Part shown: positions 9,341 to 17,921 of the stretch, piece by piece | How positions within the stretch are numbered: position 1 is the first letter of the stretch | Layout of the letters: the number at the start of each line of letters is the position of its first letter | Assembly: GCA_963770035.1 (NCBI GenBank) | Contig: CAVYON010000071.1 | Coordinates: forward strand, 62,001-126,000 | DNA from: Roseiarcus sp963770035 | GTDB lineage: Bacteria; Pseudomonadota; Alphaproteobacteria; Rhizobiales; Beijerinckiaceae | Direction: 5' to 3' | Length of the DNA stretch: 64,000 bases | Made by a program: the position numbers and the translations under genes | The notes under the pieces: generated by a model | The model's database searches: none | Told to the model about the DNA's origin: nothing | The model's input: the letters and a program-made list of their open reading frames with translations, nothing else

Positions 9341-9610
9341 GTGCGAGGAGCCGAAGACCACCTCCGTTGACGGCGCGGAGCTCTATGTGCTGACGACCGC
9401 GTCCATATTCGTCCCTGTGTACGAAGTCAGCGCAAATACAGGTCGTTCCCGTCGAGGCGGCGAACGCGTCGCTAGGCTAAGGTTTTGCCAGACCGGATAC
9501 GCAAACGCCCAGATTGGGCGCGCTCGGAACACCGGGGGCGTGGTAGGCGGCATGTCTAATCGAAAAGATTCGGTCGCCTCCGAAGGCGTAGCGCGAGACA
9601 GGAGGAAGAC

Positions 9611-11692
9611 GTGAAGGCTGACAAGCAAAAGTGGCCGAAGCGTAGCGTCCTGGCGCTCGAAATCCTTGGCCTGTTGGGCTTGGTAAGCGGAGCAGCGGAC
9701 GCTGCCGTTCGCGTCCAGGGCCAGGTTCAGGCCGGCGGCGGCGCAGTCGCGGGGTCCACTGTCACGTTATGGGCCGGGAGCGCCAGCGCGCCCAAACAAC
9801 TGGCGGAAGCGAAAACGGCGGACGATGGGAGCTTTGCGCTGGGCGCAGATGAGTTGCCCGGACCTGGCGTGAGTCTCTATCTCGTCGCCAGAGGCGGCGT
9901 CGCCTCGGTCAACAAGGGCGGCGGCGACAATCCGGCGATGGCGTTTCTGGCCGTGCTCGGCGGAGCACCCCCGGCGAAGGTCGTCGTCAACGAGATGACG
10001 ACCGTCTCTTCGGTCTGGACCAACGCGCAGTTTCTCGACGGAGCTGCGATCAAAGGTCCGGCGCTCAGTCTCAGCATCGCCGCCGGCAACGTCCCGAACT
10101 TCGTCGATCTGCCAACCGGCGGGTGGGGCGGGCCCATTCAGGACCCGCTTAACAGCGGCCAGACGCCGACGATGGCGAATTTCGCTACGCTCGCCGATGC
10201 GCTCGCGGGTTGCGCGACCCGGGTCACGGCCATTGCCTGCGACATGCTGTTCGAGGCGACCAAACCTCCGAAGGGAGGCGCGCCGGCCGATACGCTGACG
10301 GCGGCTGAAGCTGTCGCGCGCTACCCCTGGTATCGGCCGAACAGGCTGTTCGGACTGCTCGATTTTTTCTATCCCGTCCCGGCGGGCAAGAACCTGCGCT
10401 CGGTTCCCTTCATGCCCTATCTCAACACCGCGCCGAGCGCCTGGGTGCTGCCGCTCAAATTCGACGGAGGCGGCTATCGCGCGGGCGGCAAGGCGGCGTT
10501 CGACAGCGAGGGCAACCTTTGGGTCGGCGACAATTTCACCATCGGCTGGCAGGCGTCTGACGCGCTGTGGCAAGGCCACGCCACCGAGTTCGCGCCAAAC
10601 GGCCGCCCGCTCTCGCCGATGACTACGGGTTTCGCCGGCGGCGGCATGGAGGGAGGCACCTTCGGCGCCGCGATCGACGCCAACGACAACGCCTGGCTCA
10701 CCAGCTACGGCAGCAAGTCGATCACCGTGTTCGACAAGAGCGGCAAGCCGCTGACCCCGCCCGAAGGCATCACCTTCGGCGGACGGCTCGGGCTGATGCA
10801 AGGGGTGATCGTCACGCCGAGCGGCGACGTGTGGGTTCTGGGCGTGGAGAAGAGCCAGCTCGTCTTCTTCCCAAAGGGCGACCTGACCAAGGGCCGGATC
10901 GTCTGCGAGGGCGATAACGCCGAGCCGTGCAAGTCGTTCCGCGCGCCGTTCCATCTAGCAATCGATCGACAGGACCGGATTTGGGTCAGCAACAGCGGGG
11001 TCGGCCACGTGACGCGGTTCCCCGCGTCCGATCCCAGCAAGGTCGAGAACTTCAAGGTTGGCTTCAACAGCAGCGGCCTCGCCATCGACAGTGAGGGCAA
11101 CGTCTGGGTCACCGACCGGTTCGGCAACGGGCTTCTCGGCATGATGCATATGGTCGATTTCGGGCTGCATTTTAAGTTCGAAGGCGTCGCGGCGGCATCC
11201 GACTATTTGACCAAGACCATGTCGGAGCAGAAAGGCGGCCGGTTCGGGGGCAGCGTGAACCTGCTGAGGCCCGACGGCACGCCCTATCCGGGTTCGCCTT
11301 TCACCGGCGGAGGTCTCCCGGGCCCGTGGGCCGCGGCGGTCGACGGAAACGACAATGTCTGGATTTCCAACTTCGCCATGCCGAGCAGCCCGATCGTCGA
11401 ACTCTGCGGCGTCCGGGTCGAGAATTGCCCGCCCGGCATGAAGACCGGCGACCAGATTTCGCCTCCCGGCGGCTACGTCGGCGGCGGGTTGCAGATGCAG
11501 ACTGACATCGACATCGATCCGGCGGGCGACGTCTGGGCGATGAACAACTGGCAGGACGTCGACAGTTGTTACGCCAACCCTCCGGAGGCGCTCTCGACGC
11601 GCTGCGGCGGGCAAGGCGTGGTGGTCTTCTACGGCATGGCGAAACCAGTGCGCGCTCCACAGATCGGGCCGGCGCGGGGCCTTAGCCGCTAG
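9611..11692 (+). CDS. Secreted NHL-type beta-propeller protein
   Basis: This 693-residue exported protein starts at GTG 9611 with AGGAGG about 8 bp upstream. A signal peptide covers residues 1-31. A carboxypeptidase-regulatory-like segment follows (VQGQVQAGGGAVAGSTVTLW, about 34-100). From about residue 290 there are at least seven propeller blades of the form FDSEGNLWVGDN, IDANDNAWLTSY, IDRQDRIWVSNS, IDSEGNVWVTDR, VDGNDNVWISNF and IDPAGDVWAMNN. This is the NHL / streptogramin-lyase-like pattern. Such folds bind ligands or act as lyases, and no catalytic set is evident here. It stands alone between intergenic spaces. Confidence 0.8.
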   Translation: MKADKQKWPKRSVLALEILGLLGLVSGAADAAVRVQGQVQAGGGAVAGSTVTLWAGSASAPKQLAEAKTADDGSFALGADELPGPGVSLYLVARGGVASVNKGGGDNPAMAFLAVLGGAPPAKVVVNEMTTVSSVWTNAQFLDGAAIKGPALSLSIAAGNVPNFVDLPTGGWGGPIQDPLNSGQTPTMANFATLADALAGCATRVTAIACDMLFEATKPPKGGAPADTLTAAEAVARYPWYRPNRLFGLLDFFYPVPAGKNLRSVPFMPYLNTAPSAWVLPLKFDGGGYRAGGKAAFDSEGNLWVGDNFTIGWQASDALWQGHATEFAPNGRPLSPMTTGFAGGGMEGGTFGAAIDANDNAWLTSYGSKSITVFDKSGKPLTPPEGITFGGRLGLMQGVIVTPSGDVWVLGVEKSQLVFFPKGDLTKGRIVCEGDNAEPCKSFRAPFHLAIDRQDRIWVSNSGVGHVTRFPASDPSKVENFKVGFNSSGLAIDSEGNVWVTDRFGNGLLGMMHMVDFGLHFKFEGVAAASDYLTKTMSEQKGGRFGGSVNLLRPDGTPYPGSPFTGGGLPGPWAAAVDGNDNVWISNFAMPSSPIVELCGVRVENCPPGMKTGDQISPPGGYVGGGLQMQTDIDIDPAGDVWAMNNWQDVDSCYANPPEALSTRCGGQGVVVFYGMAKPVRAPQIGPARGLSR

Positions 11693-11797
11693 GGTCAAAA
11701 GACACCGCTTCATCGGAAGGGCAGCCTCACCGCCAACGTCGCGACGGTCGGAAACAGGGGGACCGTTTCGGCCGGCAGCGGAGCTGGGCGCGCGTTC

Positions 11798-12045
11798 AAG
11801 ATCGGATCGTACGCGGGCAGGGCGCGTGATCGCCATCGACCTTCTGGAGATGGACGCGGTCGAAGGGGTCGAGTTCCGCAACATGGATTTCCACGACGCC
11901 GAGGCGCCGGCCCGCCTGCGCGAATGGCTCGGCGGTCCGGCCGACGGCGTCCTATCGGATATGGCCGCCAACGCCACCGGCCATCGCAAGACCGACCAAC
12001 TGCGCATTATCGGCCTCGTCGAGCTCGCCGCCGACTTCGCCTGTG
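11798..12045 (+). pseudogene. Internal fragment of a second rlmE copy
   Basis: From 11829 to 12045 the sequence aligns without gaps to 6384-6600 in rlmE, with about 11 mismatches in 217 bases, mostly at third codon positions. Weaker similarity extends left to about 11798. The fragment covers only the middle of the methyltransferase (AIDLLEMDAVEGVEF to VELAADFACG); both ends are missing. It cannot be functional. Because the differences are mainly synonymous, it looks like part of a gene that evolved under selection, such as a homologue from a related strain, rather than a fresh duplication. Confidence 0.85.
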
Positions 12046-12610
12046 GGTCGTGCGAGCTCTTGGGCCCTGAGTTTGATTTAGCAAGACTAAAAATGTCCAC
12101 TCTCCGCCCAACTGGACACCTCCAAGAACCTGCGAGCCCGTCACGGGCGGCGGGCGCGGAGAACTTGGCTTCGACCCTTTCCCTGGTTCCTGAAGCCGAC
12201 TTCCCTGTTTCTCCTTACTGCCCTGCCGGGTTCGCGCTCCGTCCGCTTGTCCCGGCGCCGCGCCGATTTGGCGCCTTGAGACCGAGGTCAAACGGCGCGG
12301 CCGGCGCGGCGGCGGCCAGCAGCGCTGCCAAGGTGCGCCTTCGTAACGATGCGTGGGGGCCGAAGCGTCGAGGGCCGAGCCCATGCCGTTTACCAAGAAA
12401 GGATGGCTGAGAACAAACAGTGTACATCCAATGCAATCGCGGCTATTCTGAATCCCGAAAACGGAAAGGGTCGGGCATCCGCCATAGGTGGACCGCAAAG
12501 GGTTTGCGGCGGCAAAGTCCGGCGTGGAGCGGAGTCAAGGCGATTCAGGCGTTGCAAGATGACCACGCGCCCTCGCGCCGTAGGGCGTCGAAGACGCCCG
12601 TCTTTCGACG
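12046..12610. other. No gene seen; transposon-end-like debris
   Basis: No convincing coding frame is seen. At 12094-12118 TGTCCA and TGGACA form a small inverted repeat in a context (AGTGGACA, GGTGTCCA) resembling ends of some insertion sequences. A TGTACATCC sequence occurs near 12420. The stretch is probably remnant mobile DNA abutting the rlmE fragment, but no transposase is recognisable. Confidence 0.4.
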
Positions 12611-12611
12611 G

Positions 12612-12705
12612 GCTATCGCGGCGCGGCGATCCAGGGAACGTCGGGCGCGCGCGTTCCTCTGGATCGCCGCGTCGCCCTTCGGGCTCCTCGCGATGACGGA
12701 CAAGG
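12612..12705. repeat. Dispersed intergenic repeat, copy 1
   Basis: An imperfect palindrome containing GGCGATCCAGGGAACGTCGG and CTGGATCGCC, ending in CGCGATGACGG. A second copy lies at 28005-28125. This type of repeat (GGATCGCC ... TCGCGATGACG) is a familiar intergenic element in Hyphomicrobiales genomes. Confidence 0.7.
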
Positions 12706-12729
12706 GCGCACGGCTTGGGCGTTGCGATC

Positions 12730-13345
12730 GCCCAGGAAATCCGCCGCAACGCCCTGAAAAGGTTGAATCAGCGCCCGGGATTGCGACAGCCGCCGCAGTC
12801 GCTGCGCGGTCAGGCGGGCTTCGCGGCGCGACGCGTCGGGGCGCCCCTCAATCCGAGGGCGAAGCGCTTCCGCTCGCCGCCTCGCCAGGCGACAGCCGCC
12901 CGGAAAATCCGCCGCAACATCTTGAAAAGGTTGATTCCGCGCCCGGGATTGCGACAGCCGCAGCCGTCGCCGCGCGGTCAGGTAGGCTTCGCGGCGCGAC
13001 GCGTCGGGGCGCCCCTCAATCCGAGGGCGAAGCGCTTCCGCTCGCCGCCTCGCCAGGCGACAGCCGCCCGGAAAATCCGCCGCAACGCCTTGAAAAGGTT
13101 GATTCCGCGCCCGGGATCGCGGCAGCCGACTGCGTCGCCGTGCGGTCAGGCGGGCTTCGCGACGCGAGGCGTCGGGGCGCGCCTCAACCCGAGGGCGGAG
13201 CGCCTCCGCTGGCCGCCTCGCGAGCCGACAATCGCCCGCAAATTCCGCCGCAACACCTTGAAAAGGTTGAATCAGCGCCCGGGATCGCGACAGCCGCCAG
13301 CGTCGCCGCGCGGTCAGGCGGCCGTCGCGACGCGAGGCGTCCGGG
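12730..13345. repeat. 168-bp tandem repeat array, about 3.7 units
   Basis: The landmark CCGCCGCAAC recurs at 12741, 12909, 13077 and 13245, exactly 168 bp apart. Flanking blocks such as TTGAAAAGGTTGA and GGGCGAAGCGCTTCCGCTCG recur with them; units 2 and 3 are nearly identical, units 1 and 4 more diverged. Since 168 is a multiple of three, several frames on both strands stay open across the array. No start with a ribosome site or typical protein composition favours any of them, so it is annotated as a repeat, not a gene. Confidence 0.85.
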
Positions 13346-13647
13346 ACAGTTCGCCCCTCCAAGCGGTCTCCAGATTGGTGTCATGCAGTGAACGCATGGC
13401 CCAACGACAGCCGGGCCTCCGAGGCGGTGGCCCAAAAGGATTACTAAAAAGGCTTTATCAATATGGACATAAGTTTGAGACTTCAATTACATCGCCGGAC
13501 TGAAGCCGCCGTGGAGGTTCGCGCCGACAGCGGGATGGTCGAGCCGTCCAGACCAAATGTCGCATTCCCGGCGGCGCTATAGCTGCTATGCGCATAGCGC
13601 GCCCGTGCGGGAACGAATCACGCGCCAAAGAGAGCGATCCACGAATC

Positions 13648-15186
13648 ATGTCCGAGAGCCGCATCCGCAACGCCGCCTTGCGTTCCAAAATCATGAGCGC
13701 CGACGACGCCGCAGCGCTGATTTCCGACGGGGACCACGTCGGCATGTCCGGATTTACCGGCGCCGGTTATCCGAAGGCCGTGCCGGTCGCGCTGGCCGCC
13801 CGGATGCAGGCGAAGCACGCCGCGGGTGAGCATTTCAAGATCGGCGTCTGGACGGGCGCCTCGACCGCGCCCGAGCTCGACGGCGCGCTCGCCAAGGCCG
13901 ACGGCATCGAATTGCGTCTGCCCTATCAGTCCGACCCGAACTGCCGCAAGCGCATCAATGACGGCAAACTCGACTACATTGACATTCATCTTTCCCACGT
14001 CGCGCAGTACGTCTGGTTCGGCTTTTTCGGCAAGCTCGACGTCGCGGTGGTCGAGGTCGCGGGCGCGCTCGAGGACGGCCGGCTGATCCCGTCGTCGTCG
14101 GTCGGCAACAACAAGACCTGGCTCGACCAGGCCGACAAGATCATCCTCGAGGTCAACAGCTGGCAGAATCTCGCCCTCGAAGGGATGCACGACATCTACT
14201 ATGGCACCGACCTGCCGCCGCACCGTCGCCCGATCCCGCTGGCGACCGCGCACGACCGCATCGGCCAGCCCTATTTTTTCTGCGACCCCGAAAAGGTCAT
14301 CGCCGTCGTCGAAACCGATGCGGCCGACCGCAATTCGGCTTTCGCGCCGACGGATGCGACCTCGCGCGCGATTGCCGGGCACATCCTCGAATTCCTCGGC
14401 CATGAAGTGAAGAAAGGCCGGCTGCCGCCCAATCTGCTACCGCTGCAGTCGGGCGTCGGCAACGTCGCCAATGCGGTGATGGACGCGCTGCAAAACGGGC
14501 CGTTCGAGAGCCTGTCGGCCTACACCGAGGTGCTGCAGGACGGCATGCTGAACCTGATCAAGTCGGGCAAGATGGAATTCGCCTCGGCGACAGCGGTGTC
14601 GCTCTCGCCCGAGGCGGCGCACGAATTCAACCGCGACGTCGCGCTTTATCGCAAGAAAGTGATTTTGCGCCCGCAGGAGATCAGCAATCATCCGGAAATC
14701 ATCCGCCGGATCGGCGTGATCGCGATGAACGGGCTGATCGAGGCCGACATCTATGGCAACGTCAATTCGACCCACGTGCGCGGCTCATCGATCATGAACG
14801 GCATCGGCGGCTCGGGCGACTTCGCCCGTAACGCCTATCTGTCGATGTTCATGACGCCTTCGACCGCCAAGAACGGCGCCATTTCCTGCATCGTCCCGAT
14901 GGTGACCCACGTCGATCACACCGAGCACGACGTCCAAGTCATCGTCACCGAACAGGGGCTTGCGGATCTGCGCGGCCTGTCGCCGAAGCGCCGGGCCGAG
15001 GCGGTGATCGCCAACTGCGCGCACCCGACCTATCGCCCGGCGCTCGACGCATATTTCGAGCGCGCGCTTCGCGAGTCGCCCGGCCTCCACACGCCGCACC
15101 TCCTCAACGAGGCCTTCAACTTCCTGCCCGACTGGATGGCCCGGAGCGCGGATGACAGCGCCCCTCGCAAGGAGCGCGTCGCCTGA
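13648..15186 (+). CDS. Succinyl-CoA:acetate CoA-transferase / acetyl-CoA hydrolase family
   Basis: The protein has 512 residues from ATG 13648. An in-frame ATG 60 bp upstream gives an atypical N-terminus and is not preferred. The family moves CoA between acetyl-CoA and succinate or other acyl acceptors, or hydrolyses acetyl-CoA (Ach1/Cat1/AarC/ScpC). Marks include DGDHVGMSGFTGAGYPK near the start, PLQSGVGNVANAV before the catalytic glutamate region (YTEVLQDGM), and GIGGSGDFARNAYLSMF in the C-terminal half. The length is normal. It appears monocistronic, so its physiological partner acid cannot be read from context. Confidence 0.93.
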   Translation: MSESRIRNAALRSKIMSADDAAALISDGDHVGMSGFTGAGYPKAVPVALAARMQAKHAAGEHFKIGVWTGASTAPELDGALAKADGIELRLPYQSDPNCRKRINDGKLDYIDIHLSHVAQYVWFGFFGKLDVAVVEVAGALEDGRLIPSSSVGNNKTWLDQADKIILEVNSWQNLALEGMHDIYYGTDLPPHRRPIPLATAHDRIGQPYFFCDPEKVIAVVETDAADRNSAFAPTDATSRAIAGHILEFLGHEVKKGRLPPNLLPLQSGVGNVANAVMDALQNGPFESLSAYTEVLQDGMLNLIKSGKMEFASATAVSLSPEAAHEFNRDVALYRKKVILRPQEISNHPEIIRRIGVIAMNGLIEADIYGNVNSTHVRGSSIMNGIGGSGDFARNAYLSMFMTPSTAKNGAISCIVPMVTHVDHTEHDVQVIVTEQGLADLRGLSPKRRAEAVIANCAHPTYRPALDAYFERALRESPGLHTPHLLNEAFNFLPDWMARSADDSAPRKERVA

Positions 15187-15670
15187 TCGGTGGGAGAATG
15201 TGAGCGCATGCAAGGGCGCGGCGCAACCGCCCGCGGCGGCGCCCTCTCAAAGACAATCGCAGAGGGTGCGCGCTGACTTTGCCCCGCTCGCCCCTCTGAT
15301 CGGCCCGGGGAGCCCTTCTGCCGGCTTGGCCTAATCGGCGTCCCGCTTGACGGTCTTCTCGAGGCGCCGTCCTGGGACAATATTCGGTGAGGAGCCAAAA
15401 TTTGACACAGATTAATTGCAAGAGCTTGTTGACGTCATAAAGCGCGGCGCCGGGGCGAAAGAACGGGCGCTGCGTGGGCGGCAAACAGAAGTCCTGAGGA
15501 TAAGGGAGGTTGTGCGGCAGGTAAAAGCGGCGTGCCCTTAGATGGGGGAGGCTGGGTGTCTGAGTCTAAATCGTTTAGTCAAATAGATTGCCACGCGCGA
15601 CCATTGCTGGGTGCGGCTTTGATTACAATCGGTTGGCTATATATGCTTGCAGGAGGGGTCAGCAAGTTCA
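15187..15670. other. Intergenic region, no supported gene
   Basis: No supported coding frame. A TTGACA at 15403-15408 lies in an AT-richer patch and could be a -35 element, but no good -10 at the right spacing was seen. AGGAGGGG at 15651 serves the following gene. Confidence 0.5.
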
Positions 15671-16666
15671 ATGGACGTTCAAATCGAGAAGAGCACTCGG
15701 GCTTTCTCGTTCAGCGAGATCGAAGCCGCAAGACGCTATCTTCAATCATTGTTTGGACAGTCGACACGAGTTACCGATGTCATTGGCTCGGATCGTTTCT
15801 TAATTTCCGCAACAACTATTCGTCTCGCTCGCTCCTGTCTCAGCATGGCAAAGCTTCGAGCCGTCAGTGTGGATCGTCAGGGGGCGGATGAGGTCGTACT
15901 CTCGATGCCAATCAACGGTGCGGCCCTGACGTACCGTGTGGGATCAACCACGGTCGACGTCCGACCCGGCGATCCGGCGGCAGTCGCGCGTCCATTCGAA
16001 AGCCATGGAATCACCGCGAAAGACTCGCTTGTCGTCAACTTTTGCGTGTCGCTCGACGCCCTGATTGAAAAGGCCGAGCGGCTTACGCTCGGAGCGTTGC
16101 GCGTCTCGGGGGCCTCGCAATTATCCAACCGTGTGGACCTCCGCGCGCCATTCGGACGGGGCCTGGAAAGGACCATCAAGGCGGCGATCGCAGAAATCGT
16201 CATGCTCGATTCCTCGGGTCTAGCGCCGGTCGCGCTCGACGGGTACGAAGACCTGCTGATCAGCCACGCCGCTGCCGCCGTGTTTCCAATGGTTTCCTCG
16301 TATTTCGGCCGCTCGGGCGCTCAAGTCGCCTCGGCGACCGTCCACCGGGTCCGCGACTACCTCCGCAGCCACGCATCGGAAACAATCGAAATCTCCAGGC
16401 TGGCGGCCGACGCCAATATTCCGATCCGAACGCTGCAGGACAATTTTCGCCGGCATTTTGGCCTTTCTCCTCAAGCTTGGCAAAGGCAGTGCCGCCTGGA
16501 ATACGCCCGGCAATGCCTGATGTTGCCGGACGAAACGACGACGGTATCCGCGGTTGCGGAAAAGTGCGGGTTCGGAAATTTCGGCGACTTCTCGGTTCAG
16601 TACCGTCAGGAATACGGCGAGTTGCCCTCGAAAACGTTGCGGGCCGCGCGCGGGCGTTTGACGTGA
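15671..16666 (+). CDS. AraC-family transcriptional regulator
   Basis: The 331-residue regulator from ATG 15671 has a purine-rich ribosome site AGGAGGGG 13 bp upstream. The N-terminal ~200 residues form an AraC_binding_2-type sensor (DEVVLSMPINGAAL, RPGDPAAVARPFESH). The C-terminal ~100 residues hold two helix-turn-helix motifs (ETIEISRLAADANIPIRTLQ; TVSAVAEKCGFGNFGDFSVQ). The ligand is unknown. Downstream on the same strand is a PEP-CTERM gene 340 bp away, with no sign that it is the target. Confidence 0.88.
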   Translation: MDVQIEKSTRAFSFSEIEAARRYLQSLFGQSTRVTDVIGSDRFLISATTIRLARSCLSMAKLRAVSVDRQGADEVVLSMPINGAALTYRVGSTTVDVRPGDPAAVARPFESHGITAKDSLVVNFCVSLDALIEKAERLTLGALRVSGASQLSNRVDLRAPFGRGLERTIKAAIAEIVMLDSSGLAPVALDGYEDLLISHAAAAVFPMVSSYFGRSGAQVASATVHRVRDYLRSHASETIEISRLAADANIPIRTLQDNFRRHFGLSPQAWQRQCRLEYARQCLMLPDETTTVSAVAEKCGFGNFGDFSVQYRQEYGELPSKTLRAARGRLT

Positions 16667-17009
16667 CACTCCCGCGAACTTTCCAGAAGAATCCGGGCCT
16701 GTGCGCTCGGGAGAAAAGACACAGGTCCGTCTTTTCGTGGCTCGCTTACAGAAAGAGCTGCGGCCGAGAAAGAACCTCCTTGTCGCGGTCACACCAGTCG
16801 CTGCTTCCCTTGGGCACTTTCCGGCGCGCCCGAGACTGGACAAACATAATCTACGCATTGCAGTCGAAATTCTAGCTTTCCTGCGCAGCGGCAGCATCTC
16901 TTGCGCTGCTGGCGTAGCGTTAACAAACTCAAACTTCGATAGTTGTCCCGCGGGTCGGGGTGGAACGCCAGGGAAGCGGCCTGCACCTTACAGGCAAGAG
17001 GAGCAAAAG
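16667..17009. other. Leader of the PEP-CTERM gene
   Basis: No gene is seen in this 343-bp stretch. AAGAGGAG at 16996-17003 is a good ribosome site for ATG 17010. An AT-richer patch around 16915-16940 (GCGTTAACAAACTC) may hold the promoter. Confidence 0.5.
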
Positions 17010-17636
17010 ATGGGGAAAATCCTATTGGGAGCGGCGGTCGCGCTGACCGCCCTCGGAATGGCCACCGCAGGCAATGCGGCTACGGTCGCGATTAGCTCTG
17101 ACGTGAACTTCGCTGGTTTCGACAACAGCTCCGTCGGTGACACTTCGGGTTCGTTTGATTCACCCGGGCTTGGCACTGTCACATGGATGACAGGGTCGAA
17201 CAGCTTCGCGACGAACACATCGCTCACGAACACCTATCTGCAACCGATGAACGACAGCTCGATGTATATCTTCGGGACCACGGCATCGAACGCGACGGTT
17301 AGCTGGACGACTCCCGTGACTTCGGTCACCATCTACTGGGGTTCGCCCGATACCTACAACACCCTGTCTCTGAACAATGGCGACTCGGTTGGCGGCTCGG
17401 CTGTCCTCGCCTTGACTGGAACGCCTTCCGGCAGCAACACAGGAACGCGCTGGATCACCATCTCGAGCAGCAGCGCGTTCACTGGATTTACTGCGAAGTC
17501 CACGATAGCCGCTTTCGAGTTCGACATGGCCGCGGCTGTGCCGGAGCCGTCCACCTGGGCCATGATGGGCCTCGGATTTGCGGGTCTCGCGTTCGCGGGC
17601 TTCCGCAGGCGCAATACCGCGATCTCGATTGCGTGA
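17010..17636 (+). CDS. PEP-CTERM sorting-signal protein
   Basis: The 208-residue exported protein has a signal peptide (hydrophobic core 4-18, cleavage near GNAAT). The body is Ser/Thr/Asn-rich and lacks recognised domains. The C-terminal sorting signal is VPEPSTWAMMGLGFAGLAF followed by AGFRRRN. PEP-CTERM proteins are cut and anchored or released by an exosortase, usually linked to exopolysaccharide production; no exosortase gene lies in the window. The lack of Cys and the low-complexity composition are typical of secreted matrix proteins. A strong terminator follows. A second protein of this class is at 45919-46626. Confidence 0.9.
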   Translation: MGKILLGAAVALTALGMATAGNAATVAISSDVNFAGFDNSSVGDTSGSFDSPGLGTVTWMTGSNSFATNTSLTNTYLQPMNDSSMYIFGTTASNATVSWTTPVTSVTIYWGSPDTYNTLSLNNGDSVGGSAVLALTGTPSGSNTGTRWITISSSSAFTGFTAKSTIAAFEFDMAAAVPEPSTWAMMGLGFAGLAFAGFRRRNTAISIA

Positions 17637-17643
17637 CTACTAC

Positions 17644-17880
17644 TTAACCGTGGAAAACGGAAAGGCCGCGTTCGCGCGGCCTTTTTTGTCTCTCGCGCTC
17701 AACGGCGGGGAAAGCGTGCGGCGAGTGGACGAGGCGCTTCGTATTGGGATCGGACTGGGCGATGTCCTCGCTTTGCAGATAGGCCCGCTTGAACTCCCGG
17801 TCGATCGCACGCGCGCAGTTTCGTCGAGCAACAAACTCTTGACGACGCTCTCTTGCACAGCCTTGGGACCCGCCGTCATG
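17644..17880 (-). pseudogene. Small frameshifted ORF, unrecognised
   Basis: On the minus strand ATG 17880 reads MTAGPKAVQESVVKSLLLDE and then degrades. A different frame then reads very protein-like sequence (REFKRAYLQSEDIAQSD, RLVHSPHAFPAVERE) to a stop at 17644. A 2-base difference in the GCGCGCG run near 17820 would join them into a protein of about 78 residues. The tail runs through the inverted repeat that terminates the PEP-CTERM gene. No family is recognised. It may be a real small gene with a sequence error, or a remnant. Confidence 0.35.
17661..17687 (+). terminator. Intrinsic terminator of the PEP-CTERM gene
   Basis: AAAGGCCGCG - TTCG - CGCGGCCTTTTTT: a 9-bp stem with a tetraloop, then a T-run. 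Confidence 0.92.
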
Positions 17881-17921
17881 CGCGTTATACGCGGGATTTG
17901 AAAGGCGAAAGGATCTCTGCC

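Noticed and set aside
9767..10954. A 395-codon minus-strand frame inside the propeller gene
   Set aside because: It is antisense to a gene with clear propeller blades and a ribosome site.
12730..13345. CRISPR array as an explanation for the repeat
   Set aside because: Units are 168 bp and contiguous, without short repeats and unique spacers; no cas genes nearby.
12420..13503. Three long open frames over the tandem array, which could be read as repeat proteins
   Set aside because: The 168-bp period keeps all frames open by arithmetic; none has a ribosome site or a recognised domain.
15331..15408. A 25-residue minus-strand frame (GTG start) reading MSNFGSSPNIVPGRRLEK-like sequence
   Set aside because: Pleasant composition but no ribosome site and too short to support.
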